This document shows positions 37,763 through 48,458 of a DNA stretch of 64,000 bases, in pieces. Source of the stretch: Escherichia sp. MOD1-EC7003 (GTDB taxonomy: Bacteria > Pseudomonadota > Gammaproteobacteria > Enterobacterales > Enterobacteriaceae); NCBI RefSeq assembly GCF_002965065.1, contig NZ_PTRE01000040.1, positions 30,072 through 94,071 of the forward strand. Direction: 5' to 3'. Under the pieces are notes generated by a model. It worked only from the letters and a program-made list of their open reading frames with translations. It was not told the DNA's origin and did not search any database. Position 1 is the stretch's first letter, and the number at the start of each line of letters is the position of its first letter. A program made the position numbers and the translations under genes.

Positions 37763-38551
37763 CCACTGGTGGATGCGGCGTGAACGCCTTATCCACCCTA
37801 CATGTACATTCCGTAGGCCGGATAAGGCGCGGCAAGCGCCGCATCCGGCATTGGCACCGCTTCACTGGTGGATGCGGCGTGAACGCCTTATCCACCCTAC
37901 ATGTACGTTCCGTAGGCCGGATAAGACGCGGCAAGCGCCGCATCCGGCATTTGCACCGCGCCACTGGTGGATGCGGCGTAAACGCCTTATCCACCCTACG
38001 TGTGCTTTCCTGTAGGCCGGATAAGGCGCGACAAGCGCCGCATCCGGCATTTGTACCGCGCCACTGGTGGATGCGGCGTAAACGCCTTATCCACCCTACA
38101 TGTGCAATCCCGTAGGCCTGATAAGGCGCGGCAAGCGCTGCATCCGGCATTTGCACCGCTTCACTGGTGGATGCGGCGTAAACGCCTTATCCACCCTACG
38201 TGTGCTTTCCTGTAGGCCGGATAAGACGCGGCAAGCGCTGCATCCGGCATTTGCACCGCTTCACTGGTGGATGCGGCGTAAACGCCTTATCCACCCTACG
38301 TGTGCTTTCCTGTAGGCCGGATAAGACGCGGCAAGCGTCGCATCCGGCATTTGCACCGCGCCACTGGTGGATGCGGCGTAAACGCCTTATCCACCCTACA
38401 TGCACGTTCCGTAGGCCGGATAAGACGCGGCAAGCGTCGCATCCGGCATCTGCACTGCTTCACTGGTGGATGCGGCGTAAACGCCTTATCCACCCTACGG
38501 TTGTGTTGCGGTAGGCCTGATAAGACGCGACAAGCGTCGCATCAGGCATTA
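37763..38551. repeat. Tandem array of eight REP-based 99-100-base units
   Basis: Eight units start with CACTGGTGGATGCGGCGT near 37763, 37862, 37961, 38061, 38161, 38261, 38361 and 38460. Each holds one REP palindrome half (GGTGGATGCGGCGTAAACGCC) and its partner (TAGGCCGGATAAG...GCATCCGGCAT). The units differ at a few bases, such as AAGACGCGGC against AAGGCGCGGC. The array fills the space where yraQ, yraR and most of yhbO lie in K-12. No gene is supported within it. Confidence 0.95.
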
Positions 38552-38560
38552 CAAGGGCTG

Positions 38561-39136
38561 CTATTTAATAAACGTAAACGCCGTGGTTACACGCTTCACG
38601 CCGCTCACCCGGCTGGCAATATCTGCCGCCGCTTTCGCTTCACGTTCAGTCACCAGCCCCATCAGGAACACTTCACCATTTTCGGTGGTCACTTTCACGT
38701 TGGACGATTTCACCTGATCGCTGGTTAAAAGCTGCGAGCGCACTTTGGTGGTGATCCACGTATCGTTAGACGCTTCGCCCAGACCAATCGGCTGGCCCTG
38801 ACGAATCTCGTTATACACTTCGTTGGCACCGTCTACGCCCATAGCAATCTGTTTGGCGCGAGCCGAAAGTTCAGCGTTTGGTGACTGTCCAACCAGCAGC
38901 ACTTTGCCCTGATAGGCTGTTACATTAATACGTGCTTCTTTCTTAATTTGTTCGTCTTTCGACAATGCGCTGTTCACGCGCACTTCCAGGGTACTATCGT
39001 CCACCTGGGTGCCGACACTGCGTGGGTCAGTTGCGGCTTTAGTACCCACAGCAGCAGTACCTACTACGGCGGCGGCAACACAACCTTGCAACAGTAGCGC
39101 GGAAATAAGGACTGCGATTGGCGATAATGCCTTCAT
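38561..39136 (-). CDS. dolP: DolP (YraP), outer-membrane lipoprotein with two BON domains
   Basis: This 191-residue lipoprotein has a lipobox SALLLQGC (Cys19) and two BON domains (about residues 46-112 and 125-190). It supports outer-membrane integrity and BAM function at division sites. It is downstream of diaA, 9 bases apart, so both are likely on one transcript. The repeat array begins 9 bases after its stop. Confidence 0.97.
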   Translation of the reverse strand: MKALSPIAVLISALLLQGCVAAAVVGTAAVGTKAATDPRSVGTQVDDSTLEVRVNSALSKDEQIKKEARINVTAYQGKVLLVGQSPNAELSARAKQIAMGVDGANEVYNEIRQGQPIGLGEASNDTWITTKVRSQLLTSDQVKSSNVKVTTENGEVFLMGLVTEREAKAAADIASRVSGVKRVTTAFTFIK

Positions 39137-39145
39137 GTATTCTCC

Positions 39146-39736
39146 TTAATCATCCTGGTGAGGGAAAAGCGTGTTATCGATCAGATCGCACAGGCAATTT
39201 ACCGTCAGCATATGCATTTCCTGAATGCGAGCACTACGATGAGAAGGAATGCGGATTTCCACGTCCTGTGGCCCTAACAAGCCTGCAAGTTCACCGCCGT
39301 CATAGCCAGTTAATGCCACAATGGTCATATCACGCGTAACGGCAGCCTCTACCGCTTTTACAATATCGCGGCTGTTGCCACGGGTGGAAATGGCTAACAA
39401 TACATCTCCCGCATGCCCCAGCGCCCGCACCTGTTTTGCATACACTTCATCATGTAAGCGATCGTTGGCAATCGCCGTTAAGACAACATTATCAGTATTT
39501 AGTGCAATGGCAGGTAAGCTGGGCCGCTCCGTTTCGAAACGGTTGATCATGCTGGCAGCAAAATGCTGTGCGTTGGCAGCGGAAGTTCCATTACCACAAC
39601 AGAGGATTTTGTTGCCATTGAGCAGAGACTGAACCAGCGTCATGGCTGCACGGGAGATGGCATCCGGAAGCGCCTCTGCTGCCGCAATTTGAGTTTGAAT
39701 GCTTTCAGTGAAGCAAGCTTTAATTCTTTCTTGCAC
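39146..39736 (-). CDS. diaA: DiaA, DnaA initiator-associating protein
   Basis: This 196-residue protein has a SIS phosphosugar-binding fold ([16 protein letters not shown] near residues 49-64, STRGNSRDI near 117). It binds DnaA as a tetramer and promotes timely replication initiation. It is in the yraN-diaA-dolP gene set. Confidence 0.97.
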
Positions 39737-39755
39737 GCTAATCCTTAAACCTTAA

Positions 39756-40151
39756 CTATGAGTGGTCATTAAAGGCATCCTTAATCCACTCAACCTCATT
39801 CCCGGTGAAGGCTACCACATCAAACCGGCAATCCACAGTATCAAAACTCCCATTATGACGCGCGAGCCACAAGCGGGCAGTCTGTAATAATTTGTGTTGT
39901 TTGCTGCGGGTCACACTGGCTGCCGCACCGCCATAAAGCGCAGAGCGGCGGTAGCGTACCTCGACAAAAACCGTTGTCCGGCCTTCACGCATTATCAGAT
40001 CGATCTCGCCGCCACGCGTGTTCACGTTAGCGGCGATAAACCGCAGTCCTTTGCCTTCCAGCCAGCGACGCGCTTGTGCTTCCCACGCATCGCCGGTCTG
40101 TTTGGGGGTTAACTGGCGGGGACTACCTGACCTTGTTGGTACTGTAGCCAT
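39756..40151 (-). CDS. yraN: YraN, UPF0102 endonuclease-like protein
   Basis: This 131-residue protein has the restriction-endonuclease-like pattern [22 protein letters not shown] (about 47-68), with the Glu/Asp/Glu set of the family. It overlaps the 3' end of lpoA by 43 bases. Its role is uncertain. Confidence 0.92.
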   Translation of the reverse strand: MATVPTRSGSPRQLTPKQTGDAWEAQARRWLEGKGLRFIAANVNTRGGEIDLIMREGRTTVFVEVRYRRSALYGGAAASVTRSKQHKLLQTARLWLARHNGSFDTVDCRFDVVAFTGNEVEWIKDAFNDHS

Positions 40152-42145
40152 GATAACTTCCTGTTAATCACGCAATCCGGGGTTGCCGTCAGGCTTCCGG
40201 TATTACCGTTGATTTCAAAACCCTGAACCTGGCGCATTTGTGAGAAATGGTTTGCCAGCGACCAGGCATCAACGCCCATCGCATACATGCGAGCCAGCGA
40301 ATAATCGTTGTTCACCGCACTGAGCGCTTGCTGCATTAACGACAGATTACCGCCTGCCAGCATCGGGATTTCGCTGTACTGTAAGCCTTCCATCTCCAGT
40401 CGGAAATCCGGGCCTGCGATGCCCTGTGCGCTGCGGGAGCTGGCATACAACGTTGCGCCACTATGGCTACCGTTACGCATGGCGATCATCGGTTTGATAA
40501 AAGCGATTTCCCCTGGCGTTGCCACAATGTACACCGCATCGACACGACCGCCATTATTGCTGAACTGGTCATCGGTTGGTGTGGTTTGCAGGGTTGGGTT
40601 ACTCGTTGCCGCGCCAGAATCGACCGTCATGCTGATGGCTATCGGGCTGCCCGTTAACGCAATCCCTGAACCGCCATTCACGCCCGCGCGTAATTCATTG
40701 GTGGAGCCAAATTTCTGCTGTAAAACAGTACTGCCGCCCAGTTTCTGCCACTCCTGCGCAAACGCATTGGCTACGCGATCGCCCAACGCATTACGCGGGA
40801 TCAGCACCAGCGGCGCTTGTTTACCCTGGTCACGAATATGACGCGCCGCATCGCGCGCTTCATCTTCTGGCGACAGCGCGAAGTAACAGATATTTGCACG
40901 GTTTTCGATATTTTCCGGCTGATTCAGTGCCAGAATGTTCAGCGGGGTGTTGCTCTTCAGCAACTCCTCAACGTTATTTTTCAGCAGCGGGCCGACCACA
41001 ATACTTGCGCCATCCTGCTGAACCTGGCTTAAAATCTGGCTAAGTGGTTGTGATGAGGTATCGTAGATTTTCAGCTCTGCGGAGGGATTCGCGGGTGCGC
41101 TTACCGTTGCGGTGCTTGTCGCCGGGGCGCTGATAGGCATCGGCTGGGCTGCAGGCTGATCGCCCGTCAGATCGCTAACTGAGGCTTGTGCCGGGCTGGC
41201 AACGCCATCCACGGTTTGCGGCTGAGGTTGTTCCGCTACGTCCGCAGTAGGTGCGACAGCTACCTGAGGCGCCACTGGCTGAGTGCCGATATTTTTCGCC
41301 GCTTCAAAGCCTTGCTGAATAGTGCGGCCAAATACCGCAGCCTGGCCATTCAGTGGCAACAGCAGGGCGATTTTGTTGGTTGATGCTGGTTTAAACGCTT
41401 TTACGTTAACCAACTGCGTTGGCAGCATTTTTGCGCCTGGGTTGTTTGGATAACGTTTCTGCCAGTCGGCGATCCCGGCTTTCATCATGTCGGGATCGTT
41501 ACGGTTATCAAACCAGACGCGTTGTAGATCCAGCCAGCCTTGCAGAATATTTTCGTCGGCATTGATCACCAGCGTATTCGCCTGTTCCTGAGTCATGGAG
41601 GAGAGGGCCTGCCAGGTGGCGTCAATATTCTGCTGCTTTTCTTTCGCGCCGAGTAGCGGTTCCTGAGTAATTAACGCGCGCAGTAAATCAATGGAAGGGC
41701 GCCCCTGGTTGGCATCGATTTTCGCCTGCCAGTAACGCGCCTGCTGGTTTTGGTCTAAATCGGCCGGGGTGAGTTTTGTCAGCAAGGCTTGTGCGCCAGT
41801 AAAATCGTTCTGCGCCAGTTTAATTTCTACCGCCAGCAGTGTTTTCTCGCGATGCTGAGAATCGTTCAGTTCTTGCGGCAGTTGGTTAAACAACTCCACC
41901 GCCTGCCCGGTTTTACCTTCTTTCACCAGTGCACGAATGGCGAGTAATTGCCAGTTGGTCTTGCTATCATCAGCGCTTTGCTGCATCTGCTGAAGATAAA
42001 AGGCAGAATCAGCCTGCGCCGTGCCCTGCATATAAGCAGTGGACTGATCAGACGTATGGGTGCCACAACCGGCGAAAATCAGGGCTGCCAGGACAACAGG
42101 CAAACAACGCGCGGCTTTCAAACGAGAAAATGTTGGGGGTACCAT
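40109..42145 (-). CDS. lpoA: LpoA, lipoprotein activator of PBP1A
   Basis: This 678-residue outer-membrane lipoprotein stimulates PBP1A (MrcA). The lipobox LIFAGC places the lipidated Cys at residue 27. The N-terminal TPR-like domain covers about 30-255. A Gln/Pro/Ala-rich linker region (about 275-350) precedes the periplasmic-binding-like C-terminal domain. The ATG at 42145 gives the standard length. A longer frame from 42268 would cover the divergent rsmI start. Several substitutions relative to K-12 are seen. Confidence 0.96.
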   Translation of the reverse strand: MVPPTFSRLKAARCLPVVLAALIFAGCGTHTSDQSTAYMQGTAQADSAFYLQQMQQSADDSKTNWQLLAIRALVKEGKTGQAVELFNQLPQELNDSQHREKTLLAVEIKLAQNDFTGAQALLTKLTPADLDQNQQARYWQAKIDANQGRPSIDLLRALITQEPLLGAKEKQQNIDATWQALSSMTQEQANTLVINADENILQGWLDLQRVWFDNRNDPDMMKAGIADWQKRYPNNPGAKMLPTQLVNVKAFKPASTNKIALLLPLNGQAAVFGRTIQQGFEAAKNIGTQPVAPQVAVAPTADVAEQPQPQTVDGVASPAQASVSDLTGDQPAAQPMPISAPATSTATVSAPANPSAELKIYDTSSQPLSQILSQVQQDGASIVVGPLLKNNVEELLKSNTPLNILALNQPENIENRANICYFALSPEDEARDAARHIRDQGKQAPLVLIPRNALGDRVANAFAQEWQKLGGSTVLQQKFGSTNELRAGVNGGSGIALTGSPIAISMTVDSGAATSNPTLQTTPTDDQFSNNGGRVDAVYIVATPGEIAFIKPMIAMRNGSHSGATLYASSRSAQGIAGPDFRLEMEGLQYSEIPMLAGGNLSLMQQALSAVNNDYSLARMYAMGVDAWSLANHFSQMRQVQGFEINGNTGSLTATPDCVINRKLSWLQYQQGQVVPAS

Positions 42146-42207
42146 AATGTATCCAGTGATATTTTTTACGCAATGTTCAATATTAAATCGGCAATACGGA
42201 CGACACA

Positions 42208-43068
42208 ATGAAACAGCATCAATCGGCAGATAATTCTCAAGGTCAGCTTTATATTGTACCGACGCCAATCGGCAATCTGAAAGACATCACCCAGCGTGCG
42301 CTGGAGGTGCTACAGACCGTAGATCTTATCGCTGCCGAGGATACTCGTCACACCGGTTTATTGCTGCAACATTTTGGGATTAATGCCCGATTGTTTGCCT
42401 TACACGATCACAATGAACAACAAAAAGCCGAAACGCTGCTGGCGAAGCTGCAAGAAGGGCAAAACATTGCGCTGGTTTCCGATGCCGGTACGCCGCTGAT
42501 TAACGATCCCGGCTATCACCTGGTGCGCACTTGCCGTGAAGCGGGCATCCGCGTTGTACCGCTGCCTGGCCCGTGCGCGGCGATTGCTGCGCTGAGTGCC
42601 GCCGGTCTGCCGTCCGATCGCTTCTGCTATGAGGGTTTCCTGCCCGCGAAATCAAAAGGCCGCCGCGATGCGCTAAAAGCGATTGAAGAAGAAACGCGCA
42701 CCCTGATTTTTTATGAGTCCACCCATCGTCTGCTGGAGAGCCTGGAAGATATGGTGGCGGTTTTAGGCGAATCCCGCTATGTGGTGCTGGCGCGCGAGCT
42801 GACCAAAACCTGGGAATCCATCTACGGTGCGCCAGTAGGTGAACTGCTGGCATGGGTAAAAGAAGATGAAAACCGGCGCAAAGGTGAAATGGTGCTAATT
42901 GTCGAGGGCCACAAAGCGCAGGAAGATGACTTACCCGCCGATGCGTTGCGCACGCTGGCGTTGCTGCAAGCCGAGCTGCCGCTGAAAAAAGCGGCGGCGC
43001 TGGCCGCAGAAATTCACGGTGTGAAGAAGAATGCGTTGTATAAATACGCGCTGGAGCAACAGGGGTAA
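42208..43068 (+). CDS. rsmI: RsmI, 16S rRNA C1402 2'-O-methyltransferase
   Basis: This 286-residue SAM-dependent enzyme has the tetrapyrrole-methylase-like fold. Visible motifs are [14 protein letters not shown] at the N-terminus, AEDTRHTG and [14 protein letters not shown]. It modifies the ribosomal P site. It is divergent from lpoA, with only 62 bases between starts. Confidence 0.97.
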   Translation: MKQHQSADNSQGQLYIVPTPIGNLKDITQRALEVLQTVDLIAAEDTRHTGLLLQHFGINARLFALHDHNEQQKAETLLAKLQEGQNIALVSDAGTPLINDPGYHLVRTCREAGIRVVPLPGPCAAIAALSAAGLPSDRFCYEGFLPAKSKGRRDALKAIEEETRTLIFYESTHRLLESLEDMVAVLGESRYVVLARELTKTWESIYGAPVGELLAWVKEDENRRKGEMVLIVEGHKAQEDDLPADALRTLALLQAELPLKKAAALAAEIHGVKKNALYKYALEQQG

Positions 43069-43079
43069 CCCTGTTGCAG
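43056..43079. terminator. Hairpin between rsmI and yraK
   Basis: GCAACAGGGGTAACCCTGTTGC forms a perfect stem at the convergent ends of rsmI and yraK, but without a long T-run. Confidence 0.5.
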
Positions 43080-43083
43080 GATA

Positions 43084-44157
43084 TTATCTGACAACAATCG
43101 TAATGGTGGCTGATGCCTTAAAAGGCCCGGTCGCCAATGTTCCACCGACCAGATTTACCGGATAAGCCTGAAAGTTTGTGGTTCCGGCTCCGCTTTGATC
43201 GATGCTCAGTTGGCCTCCATCGATTGGAATTTCTATATATCCTGTGGTTACATCCGTTATGTGGACACCAACATCGGGTGTGTTATCGCTCTCGCGACGT
43301 CTCGCGACTAAAGTATATTCATCAGTATGATCTGATGCATCTATCCGCATAGACAATTTATTTTTGATAGCTGACATGTCACCACAATCATAGGTGACAT
43401 CAAATCTTACCGGTGTGTACCCTAACGGCATACTATTTTTTGTGGTGAAACGTTGAGCACTAATAAATCCGAGATTGACGTGAATGGTATCGCCCTGATT
43501 TATTTTGCAGGATTGCGGTACAGTAATCCTGCCCTGAATATAGATGTTAGCAATGTCCTTAACAGGACGTGGATAAGTTGAAGAGTTTGACCATGCACCC
43601 TGGATTGACGCAATATGTGTTTCCGGGATAATCAGTTCGCCCAAAAAAGGTTTGGTGACATACAGCGTAATAGTGGTGTCTTTACCAATGGAAAAGCCTG
43701 GCGCTCGAACATCACTCGGATCAGCGGTGCAGACACTGTTCTTGGTTGCGCTCGAGTAGAGAACATCATTACCTTTAAGCGCACGGCTTAGATCACTTGG
43801 GACTGTCACTGCGGGATTGCCGGGAATATCATTTATCTGAGTTTTAATGTCCAGATTATCGTTCAGGCGATAATACTTGTCTGCATGGCCAGTCGTGGTC
43901 AATGCTGATTTGACCATATAATATAGGGTAACCCTGGACCCTGCCGGACAAGAACAGTCTATTGCATAATTGGCCCCGACAGATGAATTTGCTACAGTAA
44001 CTTCCTTGCCGGAAACGTTACTCTCTTTTGGCCAGTCAGCAGAAACATCGGTCTGAAATGCACCTGTACCGTCACAATCCCCCGTGACGGCTTTTACCGA
44101 GGGGCTAAGTAACAGGGTGGCTACCACAGCAGCAAGAGGCAATAGCTGTTTAATCAT
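43084..44157 (-). CDS. yraK: YraK, fimbrial tip adhesin-like protein
   Basis: This 357-residue protein has a signal peptide (ends VKA near 24), an N-terminal receptor-like domain and a C-terminal pilin domain with the usual NLVGG...ATITIVVR donor-strand end. It is the last gene of the chaperone-usher operon and is probably the tip adhesin. Its receptor is unknown. Confidence 0.85.
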   Translation of the reverse strand: MIKQLLPLAAVVATLLLSPSVKAVTGDCDGTGAFQTDVSADWPKESNVSGKEVTVANSSVGANYAIDCSCPAGSRVTLYYMVKSALTTTGHADKYYRLNDNLDIKTQINDIPGNPAVTVPSDLSRALKGNDVLYSSATKNSVCTADPSDVRAPGFSIGKDTTITLYVTKPFLGELIIPETHIASIQGAWSNSSTYPRPVKDIANIYIQGRITVPQSCKINQGDTIHVNLGFISAQRFTTKNSMPLGYTPVRFDVTYDCGDMSAIKNKLSMRIDASDHTDEYTLVARRRESDNTPDVGVHITDVTTGYIEIPIDGGQLSIDQSGAGTTNFQAYPVNLVGGTLATGPFKASATITIVVR

Positions 44158-44168
44158 TTGTTAACTCC

Positions 44169-46691
44169 CTAAAGACATTTTGCCGAATCACGAATAACTG
44201 TGGCGGTAATTTGTGTTTTATCGTTCAGACTGAACGTAAATTGACATTGTTGGCTTATTTCATTCCCCCAGCGAACCTTCCAGGTTTGTGGTTGCGTATT
44301 GATACCGGAGAGGTAAATAATACCTGCTTCATCGACAATACTTTGCTGAAACTGACCTTCATTACTGGCAACAGCGCCAAAAGGTATAGGCTTACCCTGG
44401 GCGTCAGTCAGTGCCAGTAATACCCTGTGACCAATTTGAGTATTAAAGTCTGCAATAACTGCCGCCCCCTGACCCGGTACGACAATCTTTGCTGTTTCCT
44501 GGACATCCACATTATCTGGCATTGTGGTGGTGTCTAAGGAAATACGGTTTTCCTGGTAAGCCGTTAAATAAGGAATAACAGCGTAACCGAAGTAATCGGT
44601 AGCTATACCGGGGTAATTTTTAATTCGGATATTTGATGCGCCTTTAGCATCAATGAGGGCAAATGAATTACCCAGCGGTTGTGAAAGCGTAACACCATGA
44701 GGATGCGCGACAATGCCACCTGAAAGTCCGTAGCTGTACTGGCGACTGTTTGATGAGTAGTCATAGCTTGCGTTAAGCGTGCCATAAGCAGAACGGTAAC
44801 TGCCAGAAAGCGTACTACCGTTGTTGCTGTCATCCTCACTCATTCGTTGTCTAAGACTGTAACTTAATCGGTTGTCATCAAGGAAAGAACCGGTAACGCC
44901 AGCCTCATATTGCGTAGAACGGTATTTTTCATCCGTGACGCGAAATGTTGCCTGGGCATCGGGTAACCAACGAGCCAGAGGGACACTCATGCTAATAAAG
45001 ATTGCTCTGTCACTATCGCGATCGGCATAATCGGTGAATTGCCCACTCACGCTGTAACTGATGCCTGCGAGATAACCGTTCAGCCCGACTGAAAGGTTAC
45101 GATCGCGTTGTTCATCTCCCCAGTATTCTCGTTGCGTACCTGAAATATAAAAACTTAGGCTATCGGTCAGCGTTTGGTTAATGTTGAAAACCGCCTCGCT
45201 GCGTTGGTGATTATTCACATCAATATCGCGCTGGTTAGCGTCGGCAAAGGTAAAGAAACCTGCGTTGGTATAACGCGAATAACTGAGTGAAATGCTTGTT
45301 TCTGTTTCTGGTATGTCTTTAATATATTGAAACCGTAAACCTTCCCCGGAAAATTTTTCACTATTTTCTAACTGTGTTTTTGCATATGTGTAATCAGTGG
45401 AAAGTGCTCCCAGAATTCCCAACGTGCTGCCGATACCTAATGCGACTGCCTGATAATCTTTCGATCCGGTCACGCCACCATAAAGAGTGAATATATTGTT
45501 GAGACCGTAAAATGCTGTACTTTCAATGAATTCGGGTTCTTTACTATCCGATGATGGATCGGCGCGAAAGCGACCTGCGGTCATGCTGTATGAGATATGT
45601 CCCGGTCGTTGCATCACCGGAAGTGCTGAAAATGGCTGAGTAAATCGGCGAATACTGCCATCAGCTTCTTCAATGGTGACCTCTAAATCACCGCTAAATG
45701 ACGATGGATAGAGATCGTTGATTTCGAAAGCTCCCGCCGGGACATTACTTTGATAAATGGTATAGCCATTCTGGCGAACAGTGACGATGGCGCTGGTATT
45801 AGCGATCCCGCGGATAGTCGGGGCAAAACCACGCAAGCTATTTGGTAACATGTTCTGGTCGGAATAAAGTCTGGCACCGGTAAACTGAACGCTGGAAAAA
45901 ACCGCGCCATCTGTGGCACTTTCACCAAGAACGAATTGCGACTTTAAAACCTTAATATCACGCTGCAACCAGGTATTAATACTATCCCAACGATTCTGGT
46001 CGCTGCTATGTGTCCATGTGGAGTAATTACGTAATCGCCAGGGGCCGATATTGACCCCGTTTTGCATATTAAGGTACATCCTTTCATTATTTTCGCTACT
46101 GCTATAATGACTGTTTGAACCACTAAAACTGTAGTTGGTAAACAGTACAGGAATACCATTATCCCAACGTGCAGGGTCAACATAGCCAGAAGGAGCGTGC
46201 AACAGGAATAGTTGCGGTATATTTAAAATAATTTTGTTCTGGTTGAGCGCTATTTTTGTTGTGCTTCCCGGCACGCTTTTGGATAAATCGGCGACCAGAG
46301 CGCTATCATCCAGAGTATTGAGTGATTCAATCTCATCAACTTTGAAACCTAATTCACGTAACAGACCTATAGTCAATTGTGGTTGAAGCTGCCCGCTATC
46401 ATCCAAAATAAAGGTGATTTTTTTCCGTCCCGTCTTTTTTTCGTTGATGACGATCTCAACATCATATTCACCGGGAGCATGTGTATTTTTCCCTGAGAAC
46501 GCAGACAAATCGCTTGCGCTTTGACCACTTTTTGCGGTTTCCAACAAGGTGGGATCAAAGTAGTAATTGTCAGCTATAGCCTGGTGAGGAAGAAGAGCGC
46601 CTCCGGTGAGCAGAACAGGTAATACCGTTTTTAACCAGCAGGAAAGCGGTTTCATGACCGGTAAAGAGACATTTTTTCTTTTAGTTCTCAT
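44169..46691 (-). CDS. yraJ: YraJ, fimbrial usher (PapC/FimD family)
   Basis: This 840-residue outer-membrane usher assembles and secretes the fimbria. It has a signal peptide, an N-terminal chaperone-binding domain (YYFDPTLLETAKSGQSASDLSAFSGK, about 42-70), a beta-barrel with plug domain, and C-terminal domains. The length is close to K-12 YraJ (about 838). It lies 11 bases before yraK. Confidence 0.95.
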   Translation of the reverse strand: MRTKRKNVSLPVMKPLSCWLKTVLPVLLTGGALLPHQAIADNYYFDPTLLETAKSGQSASDLSAFSGKNTHAPGEYDVEIVINEKKTGRKKITFILDDSGQLQPQLTIGLLRELGFKVDEIESLNTLDDSALVADLSKSVPGSTTKIALNQNKIILNIPQLFLLHAPSGYVDPARWDNGIPVLFTNYSFSGSNSHYSSSENNERMYLNMQNGVNIGPWRLRNYSTWTHSSDQNRWDSINTWLQRDIKVLKSQFVLGESATDGAVFSSVQFTGARLYSDQNMLPNSLRGFAPTIRGIANTSAIVTVRQNGYTIYQSNVPAGAFEINDLYPSSFSGDLEVTIEEADGSIRRFTQPFSALPVMQRPGHISYSMTAGRFRADPSSDSKEPEFIESTAFYGLNNIFTLYGGVTGSKDYQAVALGIGSTLGILGALSTDYTYAKTQLENSEKFSGEGLRFQYIKDIPETETSISLSYSRYTNAGFFTFADANQRDIDVNNHQRSEAVFNINQTLTDSLSFYISGTQREYWGDEQRDRNLSVGLNGYLAGISYSVSGQFTDYADRDSDRAIFISMSVPLARWLPDAQATFRVTDEKYRSTQYEAGVTGSFLDDNRLSYSLRQRMSEDDSNNGSTLSGSYRSAYGTLNASYDYSSNSRQYSYGLSGGIVAHPHGVTLSQPLGNSFALIDAKGASNIRIKNYPGIATDYFGYAVIPYLTAYQENRISLDTTTMPDNVDVQETAKIVVPGQGAAVIADFNTQIGHRVLLALTDAQGKPIPFGAVASNEGQFQQSIVDEAGIIYLSGINTQPQTWKVRWGNEISQQCQFTFSLNDKTQITATVIRDSAKCL

Positions 46692-46744
46692 TATTCCCTT
46701 TTGTCCTTATTTTCCTGTTGTGCTGACAGACCTTGTATAAATAA

Positions 46745-47437
46745 TTATTGTAAAGTGGATGTGTAGGTGTCAGTATTGCCGCCATAGTCATTAATTGCAG
46801 CCCACTTCACTGTGTTTTCTGCAATTAATGGCAACGGTAATTGTTTATGTTCACCGGGTGAAATAAACTCGATTTTATCTGTAAGAACTGTTTTCCCTAC
46901 AGCCAACCCTGAAAAAACAACGTAATATGCGGATGGATTATAAATATCCAGTTGATTGCTCTTCCTGGTAAACTGTAATCCTTTATAAGCATCTGAAGGT
47001 CGCCCCTTCAAATTCGCTGGCCTAAAGAATAGTTTTATTCGTGTTTTAAAGACCAGAGTGAGTAAGTTACTGTCTTGATTTTCATTTTTATCTACAGCCG
47101 GAATGGCACGGACGTTAATATAAAAAAGAGACTCTTTGTCACTCGGAAGATTGCCATCAGTTTTAATGATCCGCAATGAAGAATTGTCTCCCGCATCAAG
47201 ACGAAATAGCGGAGGCGTGATAATAAAAGGGCCTCGAGAAGAGTTCGTGCCATTTTCTACCCAGGATTGCAACAAATAGGGAAGTTTATCACTTTGATTA
47301 GTGACTGACAATGCGGCTTCTTTCTTGCTGTCATTATAAACAACACGTGTTCTTTCCAGAAGAATACCACCAGCAAGACTCTGGTTAACCCAACCTGCTA
47401 ATAGTAAAAATAGTGTAATCGATTTTTTAATCTTCAT
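46745..47437 (-). CDS. yraI: YraI, periplasmic fimbrial chaperone
   Basis: This 230-residue PapD-like chaperone has a signal peptide (ends SLA near 22) and two Ig-like domains. The family's key segments are visible: [12 protein letters not shown] at the mature N-terminus, [16 protein letters not shown] and [11 protein letters not shown]. It lies between the pilin and usher genes. Confidence 0.95.
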   Translation of the reverse strand: MKIKKSITLFLLLAGWVNQSLAGGILLERTRVVYNDSKKEAALSVTNQSDKLPYLLQSWVENGTNSSRGPFIITPPLFRLDAGDNSSLRIIKTDGNLPSDKESLFYINVRAIPAVDKNENQDSNLLTLVFKTRIKLFFRPANLKGRPSDAYKGLQFTRKSNQLDIYNPSAYYVVFSGLAVGKTVLTDKIEFISPGEHKQLPLPLIAENTVKWAAINDYGGNTDTYTSTLQ

Positions 47438-47526
47438 CTTCTGTTACCGCTACAAAATAAAACTGTCTCTTTAACAGTAAACTGCTAAAGAGACAAAATA
47501 AATGACTATGAACTCATGGTTAATAA

Positions 47527-48099
47527 TCAACGGTAGTCAAGAGTGACATCCACCGTAGCATCAGCATCGCCGGGTTTGATCGCAGTGGATTCTACAGTTG
47601 ACACATAGTAAGCCGCTAAATTTAAATCCATTGTGACACCCGTAATCGGGAAAATGGTTCTCGGGCTATTGAGTTTGTTAAGTGCCATTGGTGTATTGGC
47701 ATCTTTTTCAATATGAATACCAACACCTTCCGCAGTCTCTGTCGAGATTGCACCCGTAACAGCAACAAGATTATTATCGGGACCCGTCGTTCCACCGGAA
47801 CGCGTCTCCAGCCATAACTGGAAGGAAGCATCAACACTACCATCATCATGCTCCCATGCAGTTGTTGGGCAGTTTTTTAAGGGGATAGTAAAAGGGACAG
47901 TTGGGGATTTATCACCCACAAACTTAAACTGATGAGAGGCATAACTGCCTAGCTGAACCTCAACTACGTCACTATCGGCAAATTCACAGACAGTACCCAA
48001 AATTTCACCTTTGAATTCAATGGTTCCGTCTGTTGCTGAGGCGCTTGCTGCGAAAAGTGCAAGTAATCCTGCGAGAGCTGTTTTTGTAACGTGATTCAT
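47527..48099 (-). CDS. yraH: YraH, major fimbrial subunit-like protein
   Basis: This 190-residue pilin has a signal peptide (ends ASA near 22), an N-terminal Gly/Thr extension (TDGTIEFKGEILGTVC) and the two cysteines typical of type 1-like pilins. The C-terminus VDVTLDYR is the penultimate-Tyr pattern recognised by chaperone and usher. It is the first gene of yraHIJK. Confidence 0.93.
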   Translation of the reverse strand: MNHVTKTALAGLLALFAASASATDGTIEFKGEILGTVCEFADSDVVEVQLGSYASHQFKFVGDKSPTVPFTIPLKNCPTTAWEHDDGSVDASFQLWLETRSGGTTGPDNNLVAVTGAISTETAEGVGIHIEKDANTPMALNKLNSPRTIFPITGVTMDLNLAAYYVSTVESTAIKPGDADATVDVTLDYR

Positions 48100-48458
48100 T
48101 TATAACTTTCTCCATGTCTAAGTATTAAATTGATATTCAATGTGAATGTGTGGGTAACATCTACTACAGATATTATACAAACTGAATCATTTTTACTAAT
48201 GTCAAAGTTAAATTTCGGATAATATTTATATATGGAGATATTATGTTTTTATTATTTCCATATAAAATTTTTATGTTTTTTGAGTGATGTAACCACATGA
48301 GTTTAATGATTTATTTTTTTTTTTTCGCGGCGAAATGGGGGGGGATTACTGAATTAAGTAACGTGTTCTTCTATAATTTAAACATTGAACATAAAGTGGG
48401 AATTATGTTCAATGTTATTAAACGTTATTTAATTGGGCATGTTGTTATGTGTGTTAAT
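48100..48458. other. AT-rich regulatory region upstream of yraH
   Basis: This stretch of 359 bases between the yraH start and the agaI stop contains no supported gene. It is AT-rich and holds a run of 12 T (48314-48325) and a run of 8 G (48337-48344), both on the yraH promoter side. The fimbrial promoter is probably here but is not assigned. Confidence 0.7.

Noticed and set aside
37763..38551. Possible CRISPR array
   Set aside because: Whole units of about 100 bases are repeated, including the parts that would be spacers. There is no short repeat with unique spacers and no cas gene.
37722..38728. Repetitive Arg/Pro-rich frames on both strands across the array at 37.8-38.5 kb
   Set aside because: They follow the 100-base REP array. 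The same residues recur because the DNA recurs.
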